Positions 8,469 to 17,578 of a stretch of DNA of 64,000 bases are shown here, in pieces (position 1 is the stretch's first letter; each line of letters begins with the position of its first letter). The position numbers and the translations under genes were made by a program. A model generated the notes under the pieces. The model was not told the DNA's origin, ran no database searches, and was given only the letters and a program-made list of their open reading frames with translations. The DNA lies in the NCBI RefSeq assembly GCF_016595215.1, contig NZ_JAENHK010000010.1, forward strand, positions 620,001 to 684,000, in the 5' to 3' direction. Origin of the DNA: Chryseobacterium paridis (lineage in GTDB: Bacteria > Bacteroidota > Bacteroidia > Flavobacteriales > Weeksellaceae).

Positions 8469-9900
8469 ATTGTAACTCCTTCAATATTTCTCCAATTATT
8501 GCAATACTTTGCTCCAACTGTTCTTCAGAAAGAGAACCATAGCTTAACCTGAGTCCATTTAAATAATGATCAAAACTGTATTTCTGAGGATGTATTATTT
8601 TGACATTTCTACTTAATAATGAATTCGTTAGATCATCCCAGTTCAAATTTACTTTTGGTACGATCCAGAATGCTAATCCACCATCAGGTAAAGTGAAACT
8701 TGCATTATCCTGTATATGTTTTTTCAAAAGAGTATGTACAAAATCTCTCTTATTTTTATAATGAATAGTTGCCTTTTTGATATGCTTTTTAACAGCACCT
8801 TCTTTTATTAGCTGAAGAACTGCCTGTTCCATGATCACATCTCCCTGCACATCTATTATTTTCCGCAATTCACCTACTTTATTCAGCAGAATTCGATCTT
8901 TAGTTACTAAATATCCGATTCTTAAAGCAGGAGCTACAACCTTGCTCATCGTTCCTACATAAACATAATTGGTAAGTTCAGGGAAGCTTGAAAGAGGAAG
9001 AATAGGACGGTATCCAAAATGAAACTCATTATCATAATCATCTTCAATAATAGTAATGCCATTAGCATTAGAAATTTCTATCAATTTCAATCTTCTAGCT
9101 AAACTTAAAGTAACCGTAGTAGGATACTGTCTATGAGGTGTTAGATAGATAGCTTTAATATTCTTTTTCTCTTCTAAAAGTTTGATAATATCTTCTACAA
9201 TTATTCCCTCATGATCCACTGATACTGGCAGTAATTTTGCGCCAGCGTGTTCAAATGCTTTCCATGCTGGTTTGTAACCTGGATTTTCAACGACCACATA
9301 ATCTCCCGGATTCAGCAAGCTCTGAGCGGCCAGAAACATGGCCATCTGGCTGCCCCGCGTGATAGAAATTTCATGTTCGTTACTATCCATTCCTCTTTCA
9401 TGATTAAGCATTTGAGAAACGGCTTTTCGAAACTCTATATCTCCATGTACATCGGTATATCCCATCATTTGCCATCTTGCCTTTCTATTGAATATCTGGC
9501 GGTATGCCCTCGCCAGCTCAGTTATAGGAGCAATTTTACTGTCAGGATGACCATCATCATAATTGATCAAAAAAGGGTCTGCAGGGTTTGTAAACTCACG
9601 CGTGACTTCTTGCTGATCCTTAGAACGGATTTTCAATGATGGTAATTGATCAGATACAAAGATTCCTTTTCTCTCTTTAGACAATACCCATTCTTCATTG
9701 ATCAGAACCTGATAAGCTTCCACTATAGTATTTCTGTTAACAGCCAGCATGGAGGCTAAAACACGGCTTCCGGGAAGAGCATCACCTCCTTTTAATCTCC
9801 CGGATTGAATATCAGCAATAATGGTATCGGCAATTTGAAGATATACAGCTTTCGCTAACTTCTTATCAATTTTGAATTCTAATTTCCATGGACGCAACAT
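8467..9900 (-). CDS. MocR-type regulator (GntR HTH fused to aminotransferase fold)
   Basis: A 477-residue PLP-dependent transcription factor. The N-terminal winged helix (about residues 15-82, with PGSRVLASMLAVNRNTIVEA) is fused to a fold-type I aminotransferase domain (about 115-470). PLP-site residues are conserved: Asp in IIEDDYDNEF and Lys320 in GTMSKVVAPALRIGY. MocR proteins (PdxR, GabR, TauR) usually control a divergent metabolic operon. Here that is the cupin / aldolase / thioredoxin operon starting at 10002, 101 bp away, so local control is likely. The inducer is unknown. Confidence 0.9.
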   Translation of the reverse strand: MLRPWKLEFKIDKKLAKAVYLQIADTIIADIQSGRLKGGDALPGSRVLASMLAVNRNTIVEAYQVLINEEWVLSKERKGIFVSDQLPSLKIRSKDQQEVTREFTNPADPFLINYDDGHPDSKIAPITELARAYRQIFNRKARWQMMGYTDVHGDIEFRKAVSQMLNHERGMDSNEHEISITRGSQMAMFLAAQSLLNPGDYVVVENPGYKPAWKAFEHAGAKLLPVSVDHEGIIVEDIIKLLEEKKNIKAIYLTPHRQYPTTVTLSLARRLKLIEISNANGITIIEDDYDNEFHFGYRPILPLSSFPELTNYVYVGTMSKVVAPALRIGYLVTKDRILLNKVGELRKIIDVQGDVIMEQAVLQLIKEGAVKKHIKKATIHYKNKRDFVHTLLKKHIQDNASFTLPDGGLAFWIVPKVNLNWDDLTNSLLSRNVKIIHPQKYSFDHYLNGLRLSYGSLSEEQLEQSIAIIGEILKELQ

Positions 9901-9943
9901 CTGGACTACCTACTTTTATTAAAACTGAATCATTTAGATGATC

Positions 9944-9970
9944 CAAATATAAAATATTTTTGTAAAGCAA
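9944..9970 (-). promoter_or_regulatory. Candidate promoter of the MocR-type gene
   Basis: On the minus strand, TATATTTG (complement of 9944-9951) fits TAnnTTTG, and a TTG (complement of 9968-9970) lies 16 bp upstream, one base short of the usual spacing. Confidence 0.4.
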
Positions 9971-10001
9971 TAATGCAAAAAACATTAAAATTTTTACAAT
10001 C

Positions 10002-10457
10002 ATGGACAATGAAAAATTCAGTTCAAAAGACTTTCACAAAACTTTTGCAAGACCAGAATTCCAAAAACCCAGTCATCTCATTCATAAAAATGTAGAAAGA
10101 GCAGGTGAGCACGATCAATTTTCAACAGAAAGAAAACATCCGGTATTCTTTGTAGATCTGCCCAGTAAAAATGTAAGTATGACTATAGGGGGTTTATTGC
10201 CTGGACAACAAACCAACAAACATCGTCATACCTATGAAACCGTATTGTATGTAATAGAAGGGAAAGGCTGGACAGAAATAGAAGGAGAAAAAGTAGAATG
10301 GCAGGCGGGAGATGCTGTATATATTCCTTCATGGGGATGGCATAAGCATCAAAACTTAAGCGATACAGAACCTGCAAAATATATTGCCTGCGAAAATGCT
10401 CCGCAATTACAAAATTTGGGAGTGGCATTAAGAGAAGAAGAAGGAAGAGATTTGTAA
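10002..10457 (+). CDS. Cupin-domain protein
   Basis: A 151-residue single-domain cupin. The metal-binding motifs are present: HRHTYETVLYVIEGKG (motif 1) and AGDAVYIPSWGWHKHQ (motif 2), giving His and Glu ligands for a divalent metal. No signal peptide, so cytosolic. The gene is transcribed away from the MocR-type regulator and lies upstream of a DHDPS-like aldolase and a mini-thioredoxin. The reaction is not predictable; small cupins of this length include isomerases, dioxygenases and sugar-binding proteins. Confidence 0.8.
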   Translation: MDNEKFSSKDFHKTFARPEFQKPSHLIHKNVERAGEHDQFSTERKHPVFFVDLPSKNVSMTIGGLLPGQQTNKHRHTYETVLYVIEGKGWTEIEGEKVEWQAGDAVYIPSWGWHKHQNLSDTEPAKYIACENAPQLQNLGVALREEEGRDL

Positions 10458-10463
10458 GAAAGC

Positions 10464-10574
10464 CGTCAGTTCGAGTGAAACTATTCGCAATAAAATGAAG
10501 AATAATTTTGTATCGAGAACCTATGTCTAAAACTTCTCGATACGCCTTTCTTCGAAAGCCTACTCGAAGTGACG
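10464..10574. repeat. REP-like nested palindromic element
   Basis: The outer arms are CGTCAGTTCGAGT (10464-10476) and ACTCGAAGTGACG (10562-10574). The inner arms are TATCGAGA (10511-10518) and TCTCGATA (10535-10542). Nested inverted arms of this kind match dispersed intergenic repeats common in Bacteroidota. It separates the cupin gene from the aldolase gene. Confidence 0.7.
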
Positions 10575-10656
10575 ATTAAACAATGGTGAGTCATTTTGTG
10601 GTTGATAATTTAACAAGAGATTGATCAATCTCATTACACTTTTAAAAAGAAAATAC

Positions 10657-11541
10657 ATGAAAAATGTTCCATTTAAAGGGATCATTGCATATCCCATAAC
10701 TCCCTTTGATCAGGATGAAAAAGTAAATATCCCGCTTTTCAAAAAACTGGTAGAAAGACTGGTTGCGTCCGGGAGTCACGGTATAGCACCATTGGGCAGT
10801 ACCGGAGTTCTTCCATATTTATCCGATGAAGAGAAAGAAGCAATAACGGAAGCAACAATCCAACAGGTAAACAAAAGAATTCCAACATTAGTAGGCGTAT
10901 CCAATCTTACAACTGAAAAGACAGTTTATCATGCAAAATTTGCTGAAAATGCAGGTGCAGACGCTGTTATGATCATACCGATGAGCTATTGGAAATTGAC
11001 AGATGATGAAATTGTGACGCATTACGATACAGTTGCCAGCAAAATATCAATACCGATTATGGCTTATAATAATCCGGCAACAGGTGGTGTAGATATGTCT
11101 CCGACATTATTGAAAAGATTATTGGAAATACCTAACGTTACAATGATCAAAGAAAGTACAGGAGATGTACAGAGGATGCATTATCTGAGAAAGGAACTGG
11201 GAGAAGATGTTGCTTTCTATAACGGTTCCAATCCTCTCGCACTGGCTGCATTTACTGCCGGAGCAAAAGGATGGTGTACTGCGGCACCTAATTTAATTCC
11301 TGAGCTGAATATCAGTTTGTACAAGGCCATTGAAAATAACCAACTGAAGGAGGCTCAGGATATTTTTTATAAACAGGTAGAATTATTGAAATTCATTGTT
11401 GCTAAAGGGTTACCAAGAACAGTCAAAGCCGGTTTAAATATCCTTGGTGAAGATGGCGGAAACTTAAGAAGTCCACTAAAACCACTGCAGCAATGTGATA
11501 TTGAAGAATTAGAAACTATTATTAATCATTTAAAAAATTAA
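10657..11541 (+). CDS. DHDPS/N-acetylneuraminate-lyase family aldolase
   Basis: A 294-residue (beta/alpha)8 class I aldolase. The Schiff-base Lys165 lies in VTMIKESTGD and the catalytic Tyr137 in PIMAYNNPATGG. The GSTGVLP loop corresponds to the GTTGE substrate loop. Family members condense or cleave pyruvate with aldehydes (DapA, NanA, KDG aldolase and others). DapA's usual glutamate after GTTG is replaced here, and the context is not lysine biosynthesis, so a catabolic aldolase is more likely. The ATG at 10657 is chosen over an upstream TTG because it starts the domain directly. The next gene begins 4 bp after the stop. Confidence 0.82.
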   Translation: MKNVPFKGIIAYPITPFDQDEKVNIPLFKKLVERLVASGSHGIAPLGSTGVLPYLSDEEKEAITEATIQQVNKRIPTLVGVSNLTTEKTVYHAKFAENAGADAVMIIPMSYWKLTDDEIVTHYDTVASKISIPIMAYNNPATGGVDMSPTLLKRLLEIPNVTMIKESTGDVQRMHYLRKELGEDVAFYNGSNPLALAAFTAGAKGWCTAAPNLIPELNISLYKAIENNQLKEAQDIFYKQVELLKFIVAKGLPRTVKAGLNILGEDGGNLRSPLKPLQQCDIEELETIINHLKN

Positions 11542-11545
11542 TCCA

Positions 11546-11779
11546 ATGAAAAAGTCCATTTTTTATCATGCAGGATGTCCTGTATGCATCAGTGCTGAGC
11601 ACGATATTATTAATCTTATCGGAGTTGAAAATGTAGAAATCATTCATCTCGGTGAAGACAGAAGTAAAATTGAAGTTGCTGAAAGGGCAGGAGTGCAGTC
11701 TGTTCCTGCTTTAATAACTCCCAATGGAAATGTATTGCACATTAATTTCGGAGCTTCTATGGAGGATGTAAAAAATTAG
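11546..11779 (+). CDS. Mini-thioredoxin/glutaredoxin-like protein
   Basis: A 77-residue redox protein with the active-site motif CPVC at residues 11-14 after a short beta strand, and the cis-proline segment QSVPALIT near residue 52. This is a minimal thioredoxin/glutaredoxin fold without a signal peptide, so probably cytosolic. It is co-transcribed with the aldolase, 4 bp apart. Its partner is unknown; it may keep a cysteine or a metal site in the cupin or aldolase reduced. Confidence 0.75.
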   Translation: MKKSIFYHAGCPVCISAEHDIINLIGVENVEIIHLGEDRSKIEVAERAGVQSVPALITPNGNVLHINFGASMEDVKN

Positions 11780-11783
11780 TGTT

Positions 11784-11799
11784 GGTTTTGGCTAAAGCC
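11784..11799. repeat. CTTTAGCC-type intergenic repeat
   Basis: GGTTTTGGCTAAAGCC; its exact reverse complement occurs at 19672-19687. The centre GGCTAAAGCC is itself a small palindrome. Confidence 0.5.
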
Positions 11800-11861
11800 A
11801 TTATGCAAAATGTAAATTATAGAATGGGCTAACCCCCTTTATATTGATCCGAAATTATGCC

Positions 11862-11892
11862 AAAACAGGTAGCCAAAAACTACCTGTTTTTC
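11862..11892 (+). terminator. Rho-independent terminator
   Basis: AAAACAGGTAG (11862-11872) pairs with CTACCTGTTTT (11880-11890), followed by T residues. It ends the cupin-aldolase-thioredoxin operon before the antiporter gene. Confidence 0.85.
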
Positions 11893-11988
11893 TTCATTGA
11901 TTCCCTTCTTTACATCATTATTTTTGTTACTTTTATCAATTCAACAATCAACTACAACTATAGAATTTTCTGAAATACAATAAATCTG

Positions 11989-13233
11989 ATGGAAAACTAT
12001 GCTGTCATTTTAGTGATTATGGCCTTAATGATCGGAGTTTCCGGTTTAGCGGGTAAAATTAAAATACCTGTCCCGATGCTTCTTTTAATTGTGGGGGTGA
12101 TGATCGGTTTTGTTCCTGCTATGCCAGAAGTTGAGATCAACCCGGAAATTATCATGTTGCTTTTTCTTCCTCCTTTATTGTATGATGCGGCCTTTAATAT
12201 TTCATTTCAACAGTTTAAAACGAATCTCAATACGATAGGAACATTAGCAATAGGGCTTGTATTCTTAACCACAATAGGGATTGCTGTTATCGCTCATTAT
12301 TTAATTCCTGGTATGACATGGCCATTAGCTTTTGTTCTGGGTGCAATTCTTTCTGCAACTGATGCTGTAGCAGCATTAGGGGTAACCAAAGGGCTAGGGC
12401 TTTCTCATAAAGCAATGACCATTCTGGAAGGGGAAAGTTTGATTAATGATGCTTCCGCTTTGGTAGCCTATCGTTTTGCTGTAGCAGCTGTTATAGGCGT
12501 TGCCTTTGTAACCTGGAAAGCATCTATTGAATTTATATGTGTTTTAGGTGGTGGATTTCTTGTTGGCTGGATTATTTTTGTAGGATTAAGATTCATTATT
12601 GGCTTCTTTCGTAAAGATGCAATGGTTGTAAACAGTTTGATTCTTTTAATGCCCTTTGTAACTTACCTTATAGCAGAGCACTTCAAAGTATCCGGAGTAA
12701 TTGCGGTTGTTTGTTTAGGCTTAGGAATGTCTAAACTGAGCAGAACCAAATTTCCTGATCATGTCAAAGAGCAGTCCCGTAATTTCTGGGATATTATTAT
12801 TTTTCTTCTCAACGGGCTCATTTTTTTACTGATCGGTCTGGAATTCCCTATTATTCTAAAGAAAATGCCCCAGATACAAGTTTGGATTTATGCAGGTTAT
12901 GCCGCGATTATTGTAATCGTAACCTTGATCATCAGGATGGCAAGGGTCTATCTGCAGCAATTCAATCTACAAAGAGCTTTTCAGGGCAAAAGGAGAGTTA
13001 GAATCAGTGAAGAGGCATTGTTTGACTCTAAAACCAGTTTTATCCTTACATGGTCCGGAATGCGGGGGATTGTTTCTCTAGCCATCGCATTAGGTCTTCC
13101 GACTCACATTAATGGAGGCGAACCTTTTCCCATGCGTAATGAAATTATCTTTTTATCTGTAGTTGTCGTTTTAATTTCTTTGTTGGGACAAGGTCTTACT
13201 TTGCCATGGATCGTTAAGAAATTTAAATTGTAA
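11989..13233 (+). CDS. CPA1-family Na+/H+ antiporter
   Basis: A 414-residue inner-membrane antiporter with about 12 hydrophobic segments. The CPA1 hallmarks are visible: LLFLPPLLYDAAFNI near residue 60, LSATDAVAALGVTKGLG, and LEGESLINDASALVAYRF containing the conserved Asn-Asp pair of the ion-binding core. Such proteins exchange cytosolic Na+ or K+ for H+ in pH and salt homeostasis. The long cytosolic regulatory tail of some NhaP or NHE relatives is absent. It is flanked by a terminator upstream and a convergent gene 5 bp downstream, so it is a single-gene unit. Confidence 0.9.
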   Translation: MENYAVILVIMALMIGVSGLAGKIKIPVPMLLLIVGVMIGFVPAMPEVEINPEIIMLLFLPPLLYDAAFNISFQQFKTNLNTIGTLAIGLVFLTTIGIAVIAHYLIPGMTWPLAFVLGAILSATDAVAALGVTKGLGLSHKAMTILEGESLINDASALVAYRFAVAAVIGVAFVTWKASIEFICVLGGGFLVGWIIFVGLRFIIGFFRKDAMVVNSLILLMPFVTYLIAEHFKVSGVIAVVCLGLGMSKLSRTKFPDHVKEQSRNFWDIIIFLLNGLIFLLIGLEFPIILKKMPQIQVWIYAGYAAIIVIVTLIIRMARVYLQQFNLQRAFQGKRRVRISEEALFDSKTSFILTWSGMRGIVSLAIALGLPTHINGGEPFPMRNEIIFLSVVVVLISLLGQGLTLPWIVKKFKL

Positions 13234-13238
13234 AAAAA

Positions 13239-14396
13239 TTAGGCACTCCCTCTGTATAGATTTTCAAACGTTTCTCTTTTATTTTCCTGTGTCAGACTTT
13301 TATAGTAAGCTGATGGTGTTTGACCAATAATTTCTTTAAAATAACGATTAAAAGAAGATTTTGATTTGAATCCTGCCTCATAAGCAAAGGATAAAAAATT
13401 AATACTCTCATTTTTTTCAATGGCTTCTTCTACAATATTTTTAAAATAATCGATCCTGTATTCGTTGATATAGCGATAAAAAGGTTTGTTTTTATAACCA
13501 TTCAGCATCTCGCTGATCTGATATTTATTGATCTCCGTTTTATGAGCCAGTTCGTCCAGATTTAAATCACAATTCCTGAATAATTCCTGTCTTTTCATCG
13601 AAGCATCCATTTTCTGCCATAGTTCACTGAATTTCAACTCATAATCAACAGTATTTACTGTATTATTATTTTGATGTACAGGAATTTTAACCCTATTATC
13701 TGAATGAATTTCATGAATATTCATTATTTCAGTTTTGAGACTTTTTCTTATGATTAAAAGGCAGATCATTAACAATAAAAAGTAGGCAATACACCTAATC
13801 GAAATATTAATTATGTGTGCATCTTCCGGTCTGATATAAAGTAAAGTTTTAGAAATTACCACTCCCAATTCCATCAATAAAAGGCAGTAAGATATCCTCG
13901 TAATGATATCGTATTCAATATTGTCAAGGATTTTAGATTTGTTTTTTCTGGCAATAAGAATGCTTTTTACAGGATAATATAAGTTGACCATAAAAATGAG
14001 ATCCAGGCTGAAATCATTGTAAAGATTCAACAATTTCTGATCAACATGATTAAGAATGACAAAGACACATGAAATGGTAAAATATGCGATCATCAACAAA
14101 AAAAGAGGGATGAAAATATACCACTTACTGGCAATAGAGAACCCCTTTTTTGTCTTGCTTAAAGTATATAAATAAACCAAAGGACCGTAACAGACACCAA
14201 TAAACGTATTCATCTGCTGCCTGATACTTTCATCGGGGATAAAATTGAAGATCACAAATTTTATGATCAAATGAACCGCAATTGCTGAAAGCAGGAAAAT
14301 AAACAGATAATTAGAAGGTGACTTTCTTTCTTTAAACTGTAAAAGCCAAAGTGCCACAAGTGCCTGAAAAGCTCCAATAATGATAATATACTGCAT
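13239..14396 (-). CDS. Membrane-anchored AraC-family regulator
   Basis: A 385-residue protein with about seven transmembrane helices in residues 1-225 and a cytosolic AraC-type HTH domain at about 270-375 (motif NFLSFAYEAGFKSKSSFNRYFKE then GQTPSAYYK). This architecture, 7TM plus HTH_18, is frequent in Bacteroidota, where the membrane part probably senses a signal. It diverges from the TonB receptor / phosphatase operon at 14650 across a 253-bp region that holds a long palindrome, which suggests it controls that operon. Signal unknown. Confidence 0.87.
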   Translation of the reverse strand: MQYIIIIGAFQALVALWLLQFKERKSPSNYLFIFLLSAIAVHLIIKFVIFNFIPDESIRQQMNTFIGVCYGPLVYLYTLSKTKKGFSIASKWYIFIPLFLLMIAYFTISCVFVILNHVDQKLLNLYNDFSLDLIFMVNLYYPVKSILIARKNKSKILDNIEYDIITRISYCLLLMELGVVISKTLLYIRPEDAHIINISIRCIAYFLLLMICLLIIRKSLKTEIMNIHEIHSDNRVKIPVHQNNNTVNTVDYELKFSELWQKMDASMKRQELFRNCDLNLDELAHKTEINKYQISEMLNGYKNKPFYRYINEYRIDYFKNIVEEAIEKNESINFLSFAYEAGFKSKSSFNRYFKEIIGQTPSAYYKSLTQENKRETFENLYRGSA

Positions 14397-14509
14397 CCCT
14401 TAGGTTTTATACAAAAATAAATACAAAAAGAAAACTTATTCATTGTGGAGTTATTATTTATCTATTACAATTTTTTTATACTTCTTAATATATGGTTCAT
14501 AAATAAATA

Positions 14510-14539
14510 ACAATTAGTTAAATTAAATTAACTAATTGT
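14510..14539. promoter_or_regulatory. 30-bp palindrome between divergent genes
   Basis: ACAATTAGTTAA at 14510-14521 is the exact reverse complement of TTAACTAATTGT at 14528-14539, around a 6-bp centre. Both flanking genes are transcribed away from it, so it is not a terminator. It lies 110 bp before the receptor start and 113 bp before the AraC gene start. Confidence 0.6.
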
Positions 14540-14649
14540 AAATCAAGATATTTTAAGTCTCAATCCAACGAGTGACACGTTTATAATTGTGATTTTTTTT
14601 GAAGGACGATAGAGCGTAACAATCTGCCCAATTTTGTCAAAAAAAAACG

Positions 14650-17562
14650 ATGAACAACTCTATTGGTTTTTCAAAACATAAGTCACGAATCATTCAGGTA
14701 TCTGCTTTTTTCTTATTGGCTTCTTTTGGAGCCATTCACGCACAAACTATTAAAGGAACTGTTGTAGGCAAAACAAACGGTGCTCTTCCTGGAGCTAATA
14801 TTTCTATTGTAGATGCTGAAAATAAAACAGTTTCATCCTTAGACGGAGATTTCAATATCCTATCACCGAAATTGGGTGAGGTCAGCCTTAAAGTAGAGTA
14901 CATTGGCTACGAGACCCAATTTTTCCCGGTTGTCATTAAGGAAGGAACCAATGACATCGGCTATATAACGATATCTCCCGAAGAAAAATCTACCAAAGAT
15001 AAGATAGGAAATATACAGGAAGTAGTATTTACCAGATCTAATGCTTTAACACAAGCCAAGGCCTATGAAATAAAAAAGAATAACAACGCGATTATGGAAG
15101 TTATTGCAGCCGATGCTATTGGAAAGCTTCCGGATCGAAATGCTGCTGAAGCAGTACAAAGGGTTCAGGGAGTTGCTGTAGCAAGATATCACGGGGAAGC
15201 GGATCAGGCAACGGTAAGAGGAACTCCTTTTGCCTGGACTTCGGCTTTATTTAATGGAAATCGTTTACCGAGCGCCAATGTTTTAGGAAATCGTTCTTTC
15301 GTACTAGATGTTGTCCCTTCTGAATTGATCCAGTTTGTTCAGGTTTCGAAGGCAATTACTCCAGATATGGATGGCGATGCCATTGGTGGGAGTATAAATT
15401 TTATAACAAGGACCGCTCCTGCAAAGAAGACACTGAGTGTAAGTGGTGCCGGAGGTTATAATACATTTTCTCAGGATGGAACGTATAATGGATCCATCGT
15501 GTATGGGGATCGTTTTTTCAAGAATAAATTAGGAGTCCTTTTATCAGGTGCTATCTGGGATAGACAATGGGGAGCAGATTCATTTGATGTTACTTATAAT
15601 ACGGGTGCAGCTAGCGATCTTCAGAAAAAATCCATCAGTACCATTATGATGAAAAGATATATGGGAACCCGACGAACAATAGGGTTGAATGGTGGATTGG
15701 AGTATAAATTCAATGCGAATAACAAAGTGTATTTCAGGGGCATGTTTAATAAGTTTGATGATATTCGTCCTGTTTACGAATCCTATGTAGACTATACAAA
15801 CAATCGTTATCAGTATAATTTCAGATATTCTCACTACCAGACTGAATTGTATGGAATGGAACTCGGAGGTGAACACAGTCTTTCTTCTAAATTAAGTCTG
15901 GATTGGATGCTAAGTGATTATCAGGCTAAATATTTTCTGGATACGCCTCCTACAAATGAAATCAAAGGACTTCCGATCTCAACTTTCAGACAGAAAATAA
16001 ACAGTGGATTCAATAATCTTTCCAGTGATGGAAAACGGTATTGGGGATTTGATTCACCCAATGGAATAGGAGGAGAGTATCTGGATTACGGATCAGATGT
16101 GAAAGCCCCGAATGAACAGATGAATCCGAATAAATTACTATTATCTCAGCTGGTGATTTCAAAATTGGATAATAATGAAAGAGATAAGATTGCAAGGGTG
16201 AATTTAAAATATGATATTAATTCTAACATAACATTGAAAGTTGGAGCTAAATACCGTGACAAAGACCGTACAAGCACATTCGGATACAATGCTGTTTTTC
16301 TTCCGGGTGCTTCTTTAGGAATTCCAAATTCCCCAGCATTATTAAGCCTTTCCCAACTGACGACAACAGATCCACCAAAAGGAACCGGTTTTTTAAATGG
16401 CATGAATGGAAATTATAATGCATATGTGATGAATCCACCTACAAAAGATCAGCTTTTTCAGATGTTTTCACCTGAGTTTATGCAACAATTCGGATTCAAA
16501 GATTTCTCAAGTGCTGAATCCAATGCTACAAGTGTTTATACAGGAGAAGAATCTGTTTTTGCAACCTATGCGATGGCAGAAATAAAAGCCAGTGAGAAAT
16601 TCAAAATTGTAGGTGGGTTTAGAAATGAAACAACAAGATTAACCCTGAATGGAGCAAAAGCGACCAAAGAAGGAACTCCAGCTACAACGGTAATCAGCCC
16701 TTCTGTTGTGGAAAGCAACTATAATGCTTTTTTACCGATGCTTCATTTGCGTTATAATCTTTCACCAAAAGCAAGTTTAAGATTTGCCTATACGAGATCA
16801 TTCATTCGTCCAAACTTTGGGGATATGTCACCGGGATCCAGCATTGACAATACTTCAAATCCTTTTACCATTACAAGAGGAAATCCGGATTTAAAACCTA
16901 CGTTCAGTCATAATTTTGATATGATGGGTGAATATTACTTCAATAACATTGGGATTCTTTCAGGTGGGGTATTTTACAAGAAGATTTCAAATATTGTTTT
17001 TTCAGATACTTCAATGTTAAATATCGGAGGGACAGATTATATGGTCACGCAATCTAAAAACCTTCAGGATTCCAATCTTTTCGGTTTTGAAGCAGGGATC
17101 AACAAACGTCTTGATTTCTTACCGGGATTCTGGAATGGCTTTGGGGTAGAATTTAATTATACATTCATCAATTCAAAAGTAGAAGTACCAAGAACTGCAG
17201 ATGGCATTCAGTACTTTGATAAAACCACTCTTCCTAATCAGTCTAAAAATCTCTTTAATGCTATTTTATATTACGAAAGCAAAAAGCTGATGATTCGTCT
17301 TGCTGGAAATTACAGAGGTAAATCCGTAGAAACCATCAACCAAAAATTAGGTCCGGATTATTATATCTGGTCGGATAAAAACTTTACGGTTGATTTTTCT
17401 GCCAGCTATGACATCAGTAAAAAAGTGAAAATCTTTATTGAACTCAACAATCTGAGCAATGAAAGTTTAAGGTTGTATATGGGTGATAACAAAAAAAGAG
17501 TGACTTCAAACGAATGGTATGGAAGCAGAGGACAAATGGGTGTTCGTTGGCAAATATTTTAA
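14650..17562 (+). CDS. TonB-dependent outer-membrane receptor
   Basis: A 970-residue receptor: signal peptide (residues 1-31, ending AIHAQ), carboxypeptidase-regulatory-like domain (about 33-115), plug domain (about 145-255, with GKLPDRNAAEAVQRVQGVAV and ITPDMDGDAIGGSINFIT) and a 22-strand-type barrel ending GQMGVRWQIF. The DRNAAEAVQR and DMDGDAIGG motifs are typical of the subclass that imports sugars or other organic compounds. It is followed after 16 bp by a secreted phosphatase, so the substrate may be a dephosphorylated product; this is inference. Confidence 0.9.
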   Translation: MNNSIGFSKHKSRIIQVSAFFLLASFGAIHAQTIKGTVVGKTNGALPGANISIVDAENKTVSSLDGDFNILSPKLGEVSLKVEYIGYETQFFPVVIKEGTNDIGYITISPEEKSTKDKIGNIQEVVFTRSNALTQAKAYEIKKNNNAIMEVIAADAIGKLPDRNAAEAVQRVQGVAVARYHGEADQATVRGTPFAWTSALFNGNRLPSANVLGNRSFVLDVVPSELIQFVQVSKAITPDMDGDAIGGSINFITRTAPAKKTLSVSGAGGYNTFSQDGTYNGSIVYGDRFFKNKLGVLLSGAIWDRQWGADSFDVTYNTGAASDLQKKSISTIMMKRYMGTRRTIGLNGGLEYKFNANNKVYFRGMFNKFDDIRPVYESYVDYTNNRYQYNFRYSHYQTELYGMELGGEHSLSSKLSLDWMLSDYQAKYFLDTPPTNEIKGLPISTFRQKINSGFNNLSSDGKRYWGFDSPNGIGGEYLDYGSDVKAPNEQMNPNKLLLSQLVISKLDNNERDKIARVNLKYDINSNITLKVGAKYRDKDRTSTFGYNAVFLPGASLGIPNSPALLSLSQLTTTDPPKGTGFLNGMNGNYNAYVMNPPTKDQLFQMFSPEFMQQFGFKDFSSAESNATSVYTGEESVFATYAMAEIKASEKFKIVGGFRNETTRLTLNGAKATKEGTPATTVISPSVVESNYNAFLPMLHLRYNLSPKASLRFAYTRSFIRPNFGDMSPGSSIDNTSNPFTITRGNPDLKPTFSHNFDMMGEYYFNNIGILSGGVFYKKISNIVFSDTSMLNIGGTDYMVTQSKNLQDSNLFGFEAGINKRLDFLPGFWNGFGVEFNYTFINSKVEVPRTADGIQYFDKTTLPNQSKNLFNAILYYESKKLMIRLAGNYRGKSVETINQKLGPDYYIWSDKNFTVDFSASYDISKKVKIFIELNNLSNESLRLYMGDNKKRVTSNEWYGSRGQMGVRWQIF

Positions 17563-17578
17563 AATTAAAATAAGATAC

